Assembly (NCBI GenBank): GCA_027627225.1
Contig: JAPFQT010000040.1
Location: 558,001 to 622,000, forward strand
Reading direction: 5' to 3'
Length of the DNA stretch: 64,000 nt
Origin: Congeria kusceri
Lineage: Eukaryota; Mollusca; Bivalvia; Myida; Dreissenidae
Shown: one piece after another, positions 35,166-46,200 of the stretch
Numbering within the stretch: position 1 is the stretch's first letter
How the letters are laid out: each line of letters begins with the position of its first letter
Position numbers and translations under genes: made by a program
Notes under the pieces: model-generated
Told to the model about the DNA's origin: nothing
Databases searched by the model: none
What the model saw: the letters and a program-made list of their open reading frames with translations, nothing else

Positions 35166-36674
35166 TTAAGATCATCAGCATGAAACTTCCATTCTTCTTT
35201 ACCAACATTAACTTGTACATGTACCCCCATCGGAATATGAAAATTTCGGCTTTGATGCGGTTTCAGCATTTTTCTATTGTATACAGTGTAAATGGGGTTA
35301 GAAAATAGAAATAATTAAACATAATTTTGCTGAAAAGTATTAGGAATTCGATTATGTACAGCATATTGGATGTCAGTTTTGAAATAGTGGCAAAATGACC
35401 AAAAGTGGAGGACATAAGGAATACAAGATTTGGTCGAAATATCCGGTCTCATCATGGACCAGGTTACCCATAGCTTGACCGGATATATCTGGTCTCAGCA
35501 CTGCAAGGGTTAACCTTCCTTTTTTGCCTACTGACACTAACCGGAAGTTTTATAATGATTGCACAAAAACTTGTAATAATATAAACATTGTCATCGATGA
35601 CACTTGCAGGCAAATGAACATTAGTAGTAGACATTAAATCGATATGAATGTAATGTACCATTTTGAAAAATAACAAAATTCTTATTGTATTCAGAATTCA
35701 CGTAAGATATATGTCCATATACATGGGCCAGTGTTCTGCCGTGGATGCAGCCTTGCGCCATTATTTGTCTTCACCAAATTTTCGTAAGCGGGTCTGCGGG
35801 CGCACACAAATTAAAAGTATATCATTCGGCATTTTTAGTAAAATTTATATCGTTGATCGTGACGTCAATTTATAACCAATTTTTTCACTACAACACTAAC
35901 TCATTAAAACTTTAACAGCGCTTGAACAGTTCAGATACAGTAGTATCAATCGATAATTGTACACGCGGTCCACATGCTAAGCAGGAAACACTCTTTTCAG
36001 CGAAAAACTGCTAGACGACAGCTGCATTTCGGCAGAAACATCAAAGACTTTGAAGTCGAATAACTGACACCGTATGATTGTTGCTAATGGCTTGCAGTTT
36101 TGGATGCCTGGCTAATTGATGATGTAACACTGTTACACTTTGTAGTTTTAACAGGTTTCAATATTAACGCCTTGTGTTTATAACAGATTTTGTTTGTTTG
36201 TTCAAATTAAAATTAATAATGCAAGGTTATAAGGTATTTGAGAATGCGGTGTAACATTGATCAACATAATGTTATGAATTAATTAAGAACACAGTATTAT
36301 GCATTAATCCTCTTTTGAACAGAAAATAAAAACAAACATGAACGAAAACAGCTAGTATGTACATTACAAAACAAAAATCTGCTTTGGGAATATTCATTAG
36401 GTGCATAACTTTTTTTGTCTGTGTCCCTACATTTTTGTTATTTGTCCCCACTTTTTTAAGCCTAGAGGGCCCTTGTCCCCAATAGTCCGAATTCAAGACA
36501 GAACACTGATGGGGTGTTCCAAAAGAAAAAGACAAACTTAAATTAAACTATGCAGCAAACAACATAACCACCATAGCAGAATTTGTAAAATAAAGTTTAT
36601 AAAAAGTGTATGTTTGTATGTACTCATTGAGTGTATGTTTGTGTGTACTCATTGATTTCTATGTTCATCTTTAG
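35166..36674. other. Nothing recognised
   Basis: AT-rich, no supported gene or element boundary. Confidence 0.4.
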
Positions 36675-36758
36675 TATGTCATTGCCAGGCTGGGGAGACC
36701 AAGCAAGAGGCTGTGGACACGATAATACCAGTAACAGGCCGACTGTTCAGCAGGGCTG
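36675..36758 (+). CDS. Possible internal exon, product unknown
   Basis: Acceptor TTCATCTTTAG (ending 36674) and donor CTG|GTAACTT (36759) bound 84 nt of GC-richer sequence. With two bases completing the previous codon it reads CHCQAGETKQEAVDTIIPVT and then GRLFSRA. Phase matches the candidate exon at 27144-27279. If the donor is not used the frame stops at TAG shortly after. The family is not recognised. Confidence 0.38.
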
Positions 36759-37431
36759 GTAACTTAGTTTAGTGTTATAGAAATCAATGTTTGACTGCAT
36801 TTACTATCAGCATATGAGCTCTATATGGTCTTGACATACATACAGAGTAACATCAGATGTATACTTACGGGTAATAAATATGCGTGCAATTGAAGCCTTT
36901 TGAATTAGTGTGATAAATGTTTATGCAAGCAGTATTTATCTCTGTTTAAAAACTTGTGCCGATATATTTGATAATGTTCTATTATCTACCTGCCAAAATC
37001 ACCCTTCTGTTGCTTTACAAGTACAGGTGACGTGTTGAGTACTTACATTTTTAGCTAGACTATTCACTGATAAGCTCGAGCTACTCTACTCACCTATTTG
37101 TCTGCGTAATGCTCTGGTTTAGGTTTGTGTGCAACAAGTACATATATCTGTAACTACTACAGATATTCAATTGAAACTTCATACATGTCTTCAGGGTCAT
37201 TATATAAGGTCACTGGCCAAGACCCATAACTGTGACCAGCATTTTAGCAGAAGTATGTCCCTTTTTGTACTAAGAAAGTCAGGTTAAAGTTTGTGTGAAA
37301 CAACTCCATATATCTACTACAGAATTCTGATATTCAACTGAAACTTCACACATGCCTTCAGGGTAATTATATAAGGTCACTGGCCAAGACCCATTACTGT
37401 GGCCAGCATTTTAGCAGAATTATGCCCCTTA

Positions 37432-40110
37432 TTATGCTCCCGAAGGGAACTTTGGGAGCATATTGTAATCGCATCGTCTGTCGGTTCTTCCCTCTGTCCT
37501 TCCGGCTGTCTGCTAAGCTTCTTGTGCGGAGCATAATACTATTAGCATTAAAGGGATTCAAATGAAACTGCATATAATGATAGAGGACAATGAGAGGAAG
37601 TTCAGAGTACAAGGACCACAACTCTTTCTTCAATATTTATGGAGTTAATGCCATTGTTAACCAAATTTTTCGAAGAATAATTTCTGTTATTATATTAGGG
37701 TATTTCGTTGGCTAGCGGACGGGCGGATTTCTCGGCGTCAACTTTTTGTTTCCACTCTCTAACTTGAGAACGGATTTAAATATTTTAATGAAACTTTATA
37801 CATAGATACCTTATATCAAGACCTCGCTTTGGATTGCATACGGGGGGGTGGGGTCAAGGTCAAGGTCACCATTACTAAAAATAGAAAAACAGTTTCCGTT
37901 CAATAACTTGACAACGCATCGAGATATTTTAATGAAACTTCATAAATAGATGCCTTATATTGAGACCTCGCTTGGGATTGCATATGGGGTGGGTGGAGTC
38001 AAGGTCACCCTTACTAAAAATAGATAAAGTGTTTCCGCTCAATAACTTCAGAAGGCATTAAGATATTTTAATGAAACTTCATACATAGATGCCTTATATC
38101 AAGACCTCGCTTGGGATTGCATATGGGGTGGGTGGGGTCAAGGTCACCGTTGCTAAAAGTAGACAAACGGTTTTTGCTCAATAACTTTAGAACACATCGA
38201 GATATTTTGGTGAAACTTCCTACAAAGATACCTTATATCAAGTTATCGCTTGGGATTGCATATGAGATGGGTGGGGTCAAGGTCAAGTCACCGTTACTTA
38301 AAATAGAAAAATGGTTTCCACTCAATAATTTGAGAATGCATTGAAATATTTTAATGAAACTTCAAACATATATACCTTATATCGAGACCTTGCTTGGGAT
38401 TGCATATGGAGTGGGTGAGTTCACGGTCAAGGTCACCGTTACTAATAATAGAAAAATGGTTTCTGCTCAATAACTTTAGAATCCATAAAGATATTTTATT
38501 GAAACTTTATACTTGGATTCCATATATCAAGACCTGGCTTAGGATTGCATATTGGGTGGGTGGTGTCAAGGTCAAGTGACCGTTACTAAAAATAGAAAAA
38601 AAAGATTTTTGCTCAATAACTTAGAATGCATCGAGGTATTTTAATGAAACGTCATACATATATACCTTATATTGAGACCTTGCTTGGGATTGCATATGGG
38701 GTGGGGTCAACATAAAGGTCACCCTAACTAAAAATAGCCAAAAAATTGCTGCTCAATAACTTTAGAATCCATAAAGATAATTAAATAAAACTTCATACAT
38801 AGATACCATATATCAAGACCTGGCTTGGAATTGCATTTTGGTTGGGTGGGGTCAAAGTCAAGGTCACCGTCTCTAAAAAAATAAAAATGGTCTCTGCTCA
38901 ATAACTTGAGAACACATCGAGATATTTTAATGAAACTTGATACATATATACCTTATTTCAAAGCCTTGCTTGAGATTGCATATGGCGTGGGTGTGGTCAA
39001 GGTCTAAGTGACAGATACCAAAAATAGAAAATGGTTTCCACTTAATAACTTGAAAACACATCAAGATATTTTAATGAAACTTCATACATAGATACCTTAT
39101 ATTGGGACCTCTCTTGGGATTGCACATGTGGTGGGTGGGGTCAAGGTCACCATTGCTAAAAATAGAAAAATGGTTCGAGCTTAATAACTTGACAATGCAT
39201 CGATATATTTTAATGAAACTTTATTCATAAATACCTTATATCAAGACCTCGCTTGGGATTGCATATAATGTGGGTGGTGTCAAAGTCTCCATGACTAAAA
39301 ACAGAAAAATTGTTTCCTCTAGTGATATTTGAAGAAACTTCATACATTGATACCTTGTATCTAGACCAGGCTTGATCAAGGTGAGATCAAGAAGAATGTC
39401 AATGTTACTAAATATACAAAAACGGTTTCTGCTCAATAATTTGAGACTTCATACATAGATACCTGATAACGAGACCTCGCTAAGGAATGCATATTGCACC
39501 CAGAACTTTCTTTCATTATTGTGCTGACTTTTATGCATTTTGTTGGAAAAATTTGGTTTTCATGGAATTTCCATGTTTCTTGTTTTTGTTGTGCAGAGCA
39601 TAACTCCATTAGTATTTCAAGGATTCAAACAAAACTTTATATAATAATAGAGAACAATGAGAGGAAGTGCAGAGCACAAGGACCACAACTCTTTCTTCAA
39701 TATTCATGGAGTTATTGCCCTTTTTCTTATTTCATTTTGTGAAGCATTAATTCTCTAGTGCGGAGCATAACTCCATTAGTATTGAAGGAATTCAAATGAA
39801 ACTTCATATAATGCTATAGGCCGATAAGTGGAAGTGCAGAGCAAAAAGACCATAACTGTTTCTTCAATATTTACAGAGTTATTGCCTTTGGTTTATTTCT
39901 CTTGTGCGGAGCATAACTCCATTAACGTTGAAGGGATTCAAATGAAACTTCATATAATGATAGAGGACATTGAGAGGAAGTGCAGAGTACAAGGAGCATA
40001 ACTCTTTTTGTAGGAAGCGTAATTTTTGCCAACATGTAACTGACATTGTGTTGCCTTCCTCTGAGAAGCATATGCTTTGGGAATACGTCACATCCTGTGG
40101 CAAGCCTTAT
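37432..40110 (+). mobile_element. Nested pearl-like element with two core types
   Basis: Left end TATGCTCCCGAAGG with facing GGGAGCATA, then a GTCGGTTC/GTCC-type tract. Type-A cores (37510-37680; 39590-40030; 'AGAGGAAGTGCAGAG') flank a type-B array of about 12 units with a period of 137-148 bp (37740-39490; 'TTGGGATTGCATATGG', 'AATGAAACTTCATACATAG', 'CAAGGTCACC'). The right end carries TTTGGGAATACG and a CACA/TGTG hairpin before the host core resumes at 40111. Confidence 0.62.
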
Positions 40111-40365
40111 TGTACTTAGAAAAGTCAGGTTAAGGTTTGCGTGCAAGAGAAAATTCAGGTTAAGGATTGTGTGCAAAAAGTACATGTCTCTCTAACTACT
40201 ACGGATATTTGAAAGAAACTTCACACATGTCTTTGGGGTCATTATGTAAAGTCACTGACCAAGGCCAATAACTCTGCAATTTAGCAGAATTGTGCCCCTT
40301 TTTGTACTTAAAAATTTGGGTTAAAGTTTGCGTGCAACAACTCCATATCTCTATAATGACTACAG

Positions 40366-41282
40366 ATAGCTTGATTGCATCGAAAGCCTTTGGCTTATAG
40401 AGACGCTCTTGAGTCTGTTTCCTGGGAAGAACGAATACTTGGTGTCTTTGGAAAGATCTTGAGAAGGCTTCCTGAGTGGGGATCAAACCCAGGACCTCCT
40501 GGTCCCAAGGCCGACACTATATCCACTAGAGGGGATTGAACCCAGGACCTCCTGGTCCCAATGCCGACACCATATCCACTAGTGGGGATTGAACCCAGGA
40601 CCTCCCGGTCCCAAGGCCGACACCATATCCACTAGTCGGGATCGAACCCTGGACCTCCCGGTCCCAAGGCCGACACCATATCCACTAGTGGGATCGAACC
40701 CTGGACCTCCCGGTCCCAAGGCCGACACCATAACCACTAGTGGGGATCGAACCCAGGACCTCCCGGTCCCAAGGCCGACACCATATCCACTAGTGGGGAT
40801 CGAACCCTGGACCTCCCGGTCCCAAGGCCGACACCATATCCACTAGTGGGGATCGAACCCTGGACCTCCCGGTCCCAAGGCCGACACCATATCCACTAGT
40901 GGGGATCGAACCCTGGACCTCCCGGTCCCAAGGCCGACACCATATCCACTAGTGGGGATCGAACGCTGGACCTCCCGGTCCCAAGGCCGACACCATAACC
41001 ACTAGTGGGGATCGAACCCAGGACCTCCCGGTCCCAAGGCCGACACCATATCCACTAGTGGGGATCGAACCCTGGACCTCCCGGTCCCAAGGCCGACACC
41101 ATATCCACTAGTGGGGATCGAACCCTGGACCTCCCGGTCCCAAGGCCGACACCATATCCACTAGTGGGGATCGAACCCAGGACCTCCCGGTCCCAAGGCC
41201 GACACCATATCCACTAGTGGGGATTGAACCCAAGACCTCCCGGTCCCAAGGCCGACACCATATCCACTACACCATTGCGACT
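40366..41282 (-). mobile_element. tRNA-derived SINE with a 15-fold amplified head
   Basis: On the minus strand the 5' end (right) starts TCGCAATGGTGTAGTGG, a tRNA-like acceptor and A box. Then 15 head-to-tail units of 53 bp follow (41269 down to 40478), and finally a body of about 110 bp with 'CCCAGGAAACAGACTC' and 'GGCTTTCGATGCAATC' ending at 40366. Each unit contains an A-box-like TAGTGGATATGG and a perfect B box GGTTCGATCCC. The host core around it appears to have lost about 10 bp at the insertion point; no target duplication is clear. Confidence 0.75.
40478..41270 (-). repeat. 53-bp tRNA-head tandem array (15 units)
   Basis: Fifteen near-identical 53-bp units. On the plus strand each reads GGGGATCGAACC(C), a GGACCTCCCGGTCCCAAGG core and ACCATATCCACTAGT. 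The central units are almost identical; edge units (40478-40640 and 41217-41270) diverge, the usual minisatellite pattern. The Pro-rich reading frame over it is an artefact. Confidence 0.92.
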
Positions 41283-41799
41283 TCATATATCTTTGTGGTC
41301 ATTATGTAAGGTCAATGACCAAGGTCCATAACTCTGACCTGCAATTTAGCAGAATTATGCCCCTTTTTGTACTTATAAATTCAGGTTAAAGTTTGCGTGC
41401 AACAACTCTATATCTCTATAACTACTACAGATATTCAGTTGAAACTTTACACATGTCTTCAGGGTCATTATATAAGGTCACTATCCAAGGCCTACAATTT
41501 AGTAGGATTATCTCTATATCTGCTAAAGATATTCATAAAAAGATCACACATGTCTTCAAGGTCATTATATAAGGTCACTGACCAAGGCACATATCTGTGA
41601 CCAGCATTTCGGATAAATATGCCTCTTTTTGTAGTGGTAAAGGCCGATAACTCTGACAAAGCGGTTGAATAGTCAAGCGCGTTGTCCTGAGACAGCTCTT
41701 GTTAATATAAAGCTTGATGAAGTCTTCACTTATAATTATTAACACAACATCCACATGAGTGCGAATATTATTTAGTTGTATTTACACACATACCCAAAC

Positions 41800-42040
41800 A
41801 GATGGGCCGGGCAGTGATGTTCAGAAAATAGATTGGTCAGCCAGGGAGTAAACAGCTGGAATGGAACTCGAGCCAGACACAGGACCTGTACCGACAGAAG
41901 TGACCTTGGTTGTGGTAGCTATTGAGTTGAGGATTGCAATTCGAGGTATTGCCATGGTAAGATGACATGGAGATCAACAATAACAGTCGCTAAAGCAGTG
42001 ACACCCGGTTTAAATTTAGTGTGGTTGCACCCAACAGATT
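41800..42040 (+). other. GC-richer segment with a short ATG frame, unknown
   Basis: A 34-residue frame from the ATG at about 41859 reads MELEPDTGPVPTEVTLVVVA and continues to a stop, with ATG|GTAAGA resembling a donor. It may be a lost exon or a repeat fragment. No family recognised. Confidence 0.25.
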
Positions 42041-42094
42041 TTTAGCTCACCTGATCTCGAACTGAGAGATATTGTGGTCATCCTCCAGTGTCTG

Positions 42095-42385
42095 TTGTTA
42101 ATTAAGAAATAATTTTGCATTTAGAGTTGTTTATCGGCTAATAAACAGCGATTTTGTCTTCTGAGGCGTATGAATTAAACCACAAGGCTGTAAGTGTTTA
42201 TTAGCAGATAAACAACGATAATGCAAAAATTATTTCAATTGTAACATGACTTAACACAATTTTTTTTGCAATTACAATGCAATCTATATTTTACAGTTTC
42301 TAAACAAATTTTGGGTTGTTTATTGGTAGTTTAACAACGGTGAATTTTTTTCTTTGTCTATAGAACAATTATGCACGTTACATGT
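42095..42385 (-). repeat. Hairpin repeat family H, copy 2
   Basis: End TTAAGAAATAATTTTGCA, the TTGTTTATCGGCTAATAAAC palindrome, a decayed central hairpin around GAATTAAACCAC, and the end TTCTTTGTCTATAGAAC. Orientation is opposite to the copies beyond 50 kb. Confidence 0.6.
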
Positions 42386-43241
42386 TAGAATTGTCATTTA
42401 TTGTGAACATTTTGCTTTAAACTTGTTCTCTGAAACACTACAAGGAAGTTGAAAAACTAGAAACAAATGGGCATATATGTTCAGATGATTTCCAATGAAT
42501 TTGATCTTTACAGAAAAACTATGTAAAAAGGTAAATATAAACAAATATTTTTAAAGCAGTTGCTGCCTCACTTTGTATTTGAAGTTTGATTGTGAGTCTT
42601 CAAATAATCAGTTCGAACCCACATTTGATACTGACAGTGTGACCTCAATGTGGGTCAGACAATTAAAGTGTTTTAGGACAGGAGTTGTCTCCCTTTGGTT
42701 TTAATTATTGGACATTGCATATTACAAGAATTAAACAGGGAAATTGTTTTTAAAATGACTAAAGAGAAAAAGATCAAATCAGTTTGCTATTGTGGCAAAA
42801 GAAAATGACAACTATAATAAAATAGTAAGTGTGGTAAATCTCTTAAATAATAAACATTCTATAGACATTAATCAGTACACGTTTAAACCAACTGCATTTG
42901 GTCTGTGTGATAAAAACTTGTTCAATGTAACATGATATTCAGCTACAAACCTTTGTCGCAGTGCAATATTTACAGTTATCCAATACTCACGTAACCTAAT
43001 ACTCACGTGACAGTTTACATAGTTGCACTGTTTACTGGTACATGTATCAGACCACTGAGCGTCATTTGAAGGTTATCTTGGTTTCTGTTCAGTTGGAAGT
43101 TTTTATTGCTTGACTATAATTGCCACTACATTTAATGTGTGCTTTCTGGACTATTTATTTATTTAACAGAGACACTGTGACATTAATATTTCAATTTAAT
43201 TTAAGTTGTCAAGTTTTGTTTGCTAAAAGTCAATAAGCAAA
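42386..43241 (+). other. Upstream region of the TRIM-like gene
   Basis: AT-rich, no element boundary. A TATTTATTTAACAG at 43156-43169 could be an acceptor for a 5' UTR exon running into the start codon, but its polypyrimidine tract is poor. No core promoter motif is claimed. Confidence 0.3.
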
Positions 43242-46200
43242 ATGGCGACATTTTCTATGCCTACTGTTGCTAAAAGGTCAGAAGAATTTAAAGATTTTTG
43301 TTGTTCAACTTGCGAAGAGCAGTCTATTGAAGTAGTCGCAGAATTTTACTGTGAAACATGTTCACAGTTTTACTGTGGAAAATGTATTCATCTTCATGGT
43401 CAGTTGTTTAAAAAACATTCCCTTTATGGAAGGGGAGATATGAAGAAATGGCCAGTTTCAAAGAAGGTGGAGGATTTTCTGTCGAAATGCGAAGTTCACA
43501 AAGATAAACAATTGAAAATGTTCTGCAATTACCACAGTCAGCTGTGCTGCACTAACTGCGCTTTCCTTAATCACAGGTATTTCAAAACATTTTGTTTGCT
43601 CTAATTGTTTTTGGAATATCAATTAACTGTGTTACAGTAACATAGTTCATAATTTTCCATTCATTAATTCAGTATTTTCCATTGATCAATTCAGTTTTTT
43701 TAAATCATATTCATTATTTTTAAGAATGACATTTTCTTTGAATCACAAACTTTGGACGTCTTGGTTATTTTGACTATATTAAATTTAAATAAGTTTTTTT
43801 CTTGACATTTTATTTTGTTTTATCTTTGAAAACATTATTGAAATAAAAACTAATAATTGGTTGTGTAATCAAGTTAAGACCAATAACAAATAATGACAGT
43901 CTCAAGAAATGAGAAATCACAGCTGTAAACAACCTGTATTTACTTAGATACCAATGATTAACACATGAACTGAATAACTGGGTAGTCAGATCAATATATA
44001 TCTTTAAAGTTTAATGAGTTTTGATGGTTTACTGTATTAAGTGTTTTACTGTATTACCACCTGACTGCATATAGCTCAGAACCTTGACACATGAACCTAA
44101 CACTAGTGAAGTCTAGCATTAATTTGCACGTGAAGTGTTTCCTATATTTTTACTAGATGTTGATTGGGTAGGTGTTTAACATGTTCATTCATTTAATTTA
44201 ATCGTATTACTGTCTTCACAGTCTCACAGTGGCATAATCTTACACCATGTTAAATTGATTCTAGTAATGAATCTAATGTATTTACTGTAACAGATTTGTA
44301 AGATATAATTTATTCATCAAGGTCAGTTTTAGGTCAGTTTTAGGGTAATTTTTCTGAGCTTTTTATCAGTTACACATGCATTATTGCGCTTTCTGCACTT
44401 ATTCTTAAACAAAGTAGTCAATGTATTAATCCGACTATTTATTTGTATTCTCCATGTTCAATTGTGAAGTTTGAAGATAATTCATTATACATGTGTACTA
44501 TTTACAAAATGGACATTGAGTGCATCTAATTATGCCCCCCATCAGAAATGGCGGGGTATATTGGTTTGCTAATGTCGGTGTGTCGGTCGGTAGACCACTT
44601 TCCTTTCTGCAGTCTATGTCCAACAATTTTCGTCCAGTCCTCACCAAACTTCATGAAAATGTTTCTGGCCATAATATCTCTACCAAATTCGATAATCAGC
44701 CAAATCACCCTAGGAATTATTGAGTTATGGTTCTTGAATGATCTAAAATTGGCATTTTTGTGCCGCCTAAAAAGCGACATATATGGGGTACTTTTGGCGG
44801 TGGCGGCGTTGTCAGCGGCGTCCCCTGCAGTTTTTTGCAGACAATAACTTGAGAAGATTTTGTCGAATCATTTTGAAACTTTAGGGAAGTGTTAGTAGGC
44901 ATAAAAGGCTAAGTTTGATATTCGGCATACTTGAGTTATGCCCCTTTAAAAGAAAAGTTTAAATAAGACTTGTTCAGACAGTAACTTGAGAAGTTTTTGT
45001 GCAATCATTATGAAAAGGCATAAAAGGAATGTAAAGTTAAGTTTCGGCATAATTGCTCTTATTGTACTTGAGTTATGCTGCGTCAGGCCACACATCCGAC
45101 TCACAGAGTTCTAGTTAGACATTTCCGCTCTATAAGTTCAACAGTTTTCATCCAATCTTCAGAAAAAAAATCAGGAAAATAATCAGCCAATTACCCCAGG
45201 AAGTACAGAGGTATGGCCCTTGATTGATATAAAATTAGCCTTTTTATCGGTATAGCCTCTAAATGTCCAACAGTTTTCATCCAATCCTCACCAAACTTTA
45301 TATTTTAATGATTTGCTTTTAACAGAGATGGGGAATAACTGTTTTACTGACAACTCTTGTTATTTGTATATATGTATATATGACATTCCCATGGTACATG
45401 CTTTGAAATAAGAATGTTTATCTTGTCTGAATATAAATTTAATTTCACTTATTTATGCATTAATATGTATACTGTTGTTTTGTTTTTCAGACTGTGCACT
45501 AAAGTGACACTCATTTCTGAGTCAGTCAAAACACCGTCCACACACCTGCAGCAACTTTCTGGCTTGCTCCAAACTATTCTGGAAGTAATGAAAAGCCTGC
45601 AGAAGAAACAGGAGGCCTGCATGCAGTCTGTGCAGGGGTCATATGATGAACAATTACGATATGTCAGAGAAACTCGCCGAAACATAAATGCAGCTTTAGA
45701 CGATATAGAAACAAACACCTTGAATGAAATGAAAGCAACACTGACAAGCCTCCAAGCTTCTTTCAAGTCAGATCGTGAGAACTGCATCAGTCTTCGGGAT
45801 CAATTGAAAGAACTTCACGAGGCCATACAGGACATAAGTGATAAGAGCAAAGAGGAACTCTACTTCATAGTGAGCAAGAAATGTAATGATAAAATACAAC
45901 AGTCTGAAACATATCTGCAAGAGAACTCTGTTCAGGTTGAACATTCATTAACATTCCAGCCTAACAGTGACATTGAGCAGTACTTGTCCAAACTGTCAGG
46001 TCTGGGGAGAATTGTACACAGTACCCAGCCATTCACAGTGCAGGGAAACCCAGACCAAGTATTGACTGTTAAAGGAAAGTCAGAGTATAATGTGCGCATA
46101 CCAAGTGATACATCACCATGCAGTATCAGTGGCATATGTGTTCTCCCTGATAGCCAGATTCTTGTTGTAGACCGCAGTAATATTAAATTAAATCTGCTGG

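Larger units (their letters stand above)
37051..41703 (+). mobile_element. Helentron-like host element carrying nested insertions
   Basis: Left IR GCTAGACTATTC (37054-37065) is complementary to GAATAGTCAAGC (41667-41678), 11 of 12. The right end has the stem-loop TGTC-CTGA-GACA (41683-41694) and GCTCTTGTT. Its own cores (about 180 bp, 'CATGTCTTCAGGGTCATTA', 'AAGGTCACTGGCCAAG') occur at 37130-37430, 40111-40365 and 41283-41640. They are interrupted by a second pearl element (37432-40110) and by a SINE (40366-41282). Confidence 0.68.
43577..45490 (+). other. Intron 1 of the TRIM-like gene, carrying nested repeats
   Basis: Donor CACAG|GTATTTC, acceptor TTGTTTTTCAG|ACTG. The right half holds a pearl-like element (44531-45363), itself interrupted by another (44759-45115). 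Confidence 0.8.

Noticed and set aside
38111..38579. Short repeated frames with 'Gly-Leu-His-Met'
   Set aside because: They arise from the 141-bp type-B cores and shift frame between units.
40589..40846. Pro-rich reading frame of 85 codons
   Set aside because: It is a translation of the 53-bp tRNA-head array; the frame exists only because of the repeat.
40478..41270. Evenly spaced repeat resembling a CRISPR array
   Set aside because: The units are contiguous without unique spacers, contain tRNA A and B boxes, and the DNA is eukaryotic.
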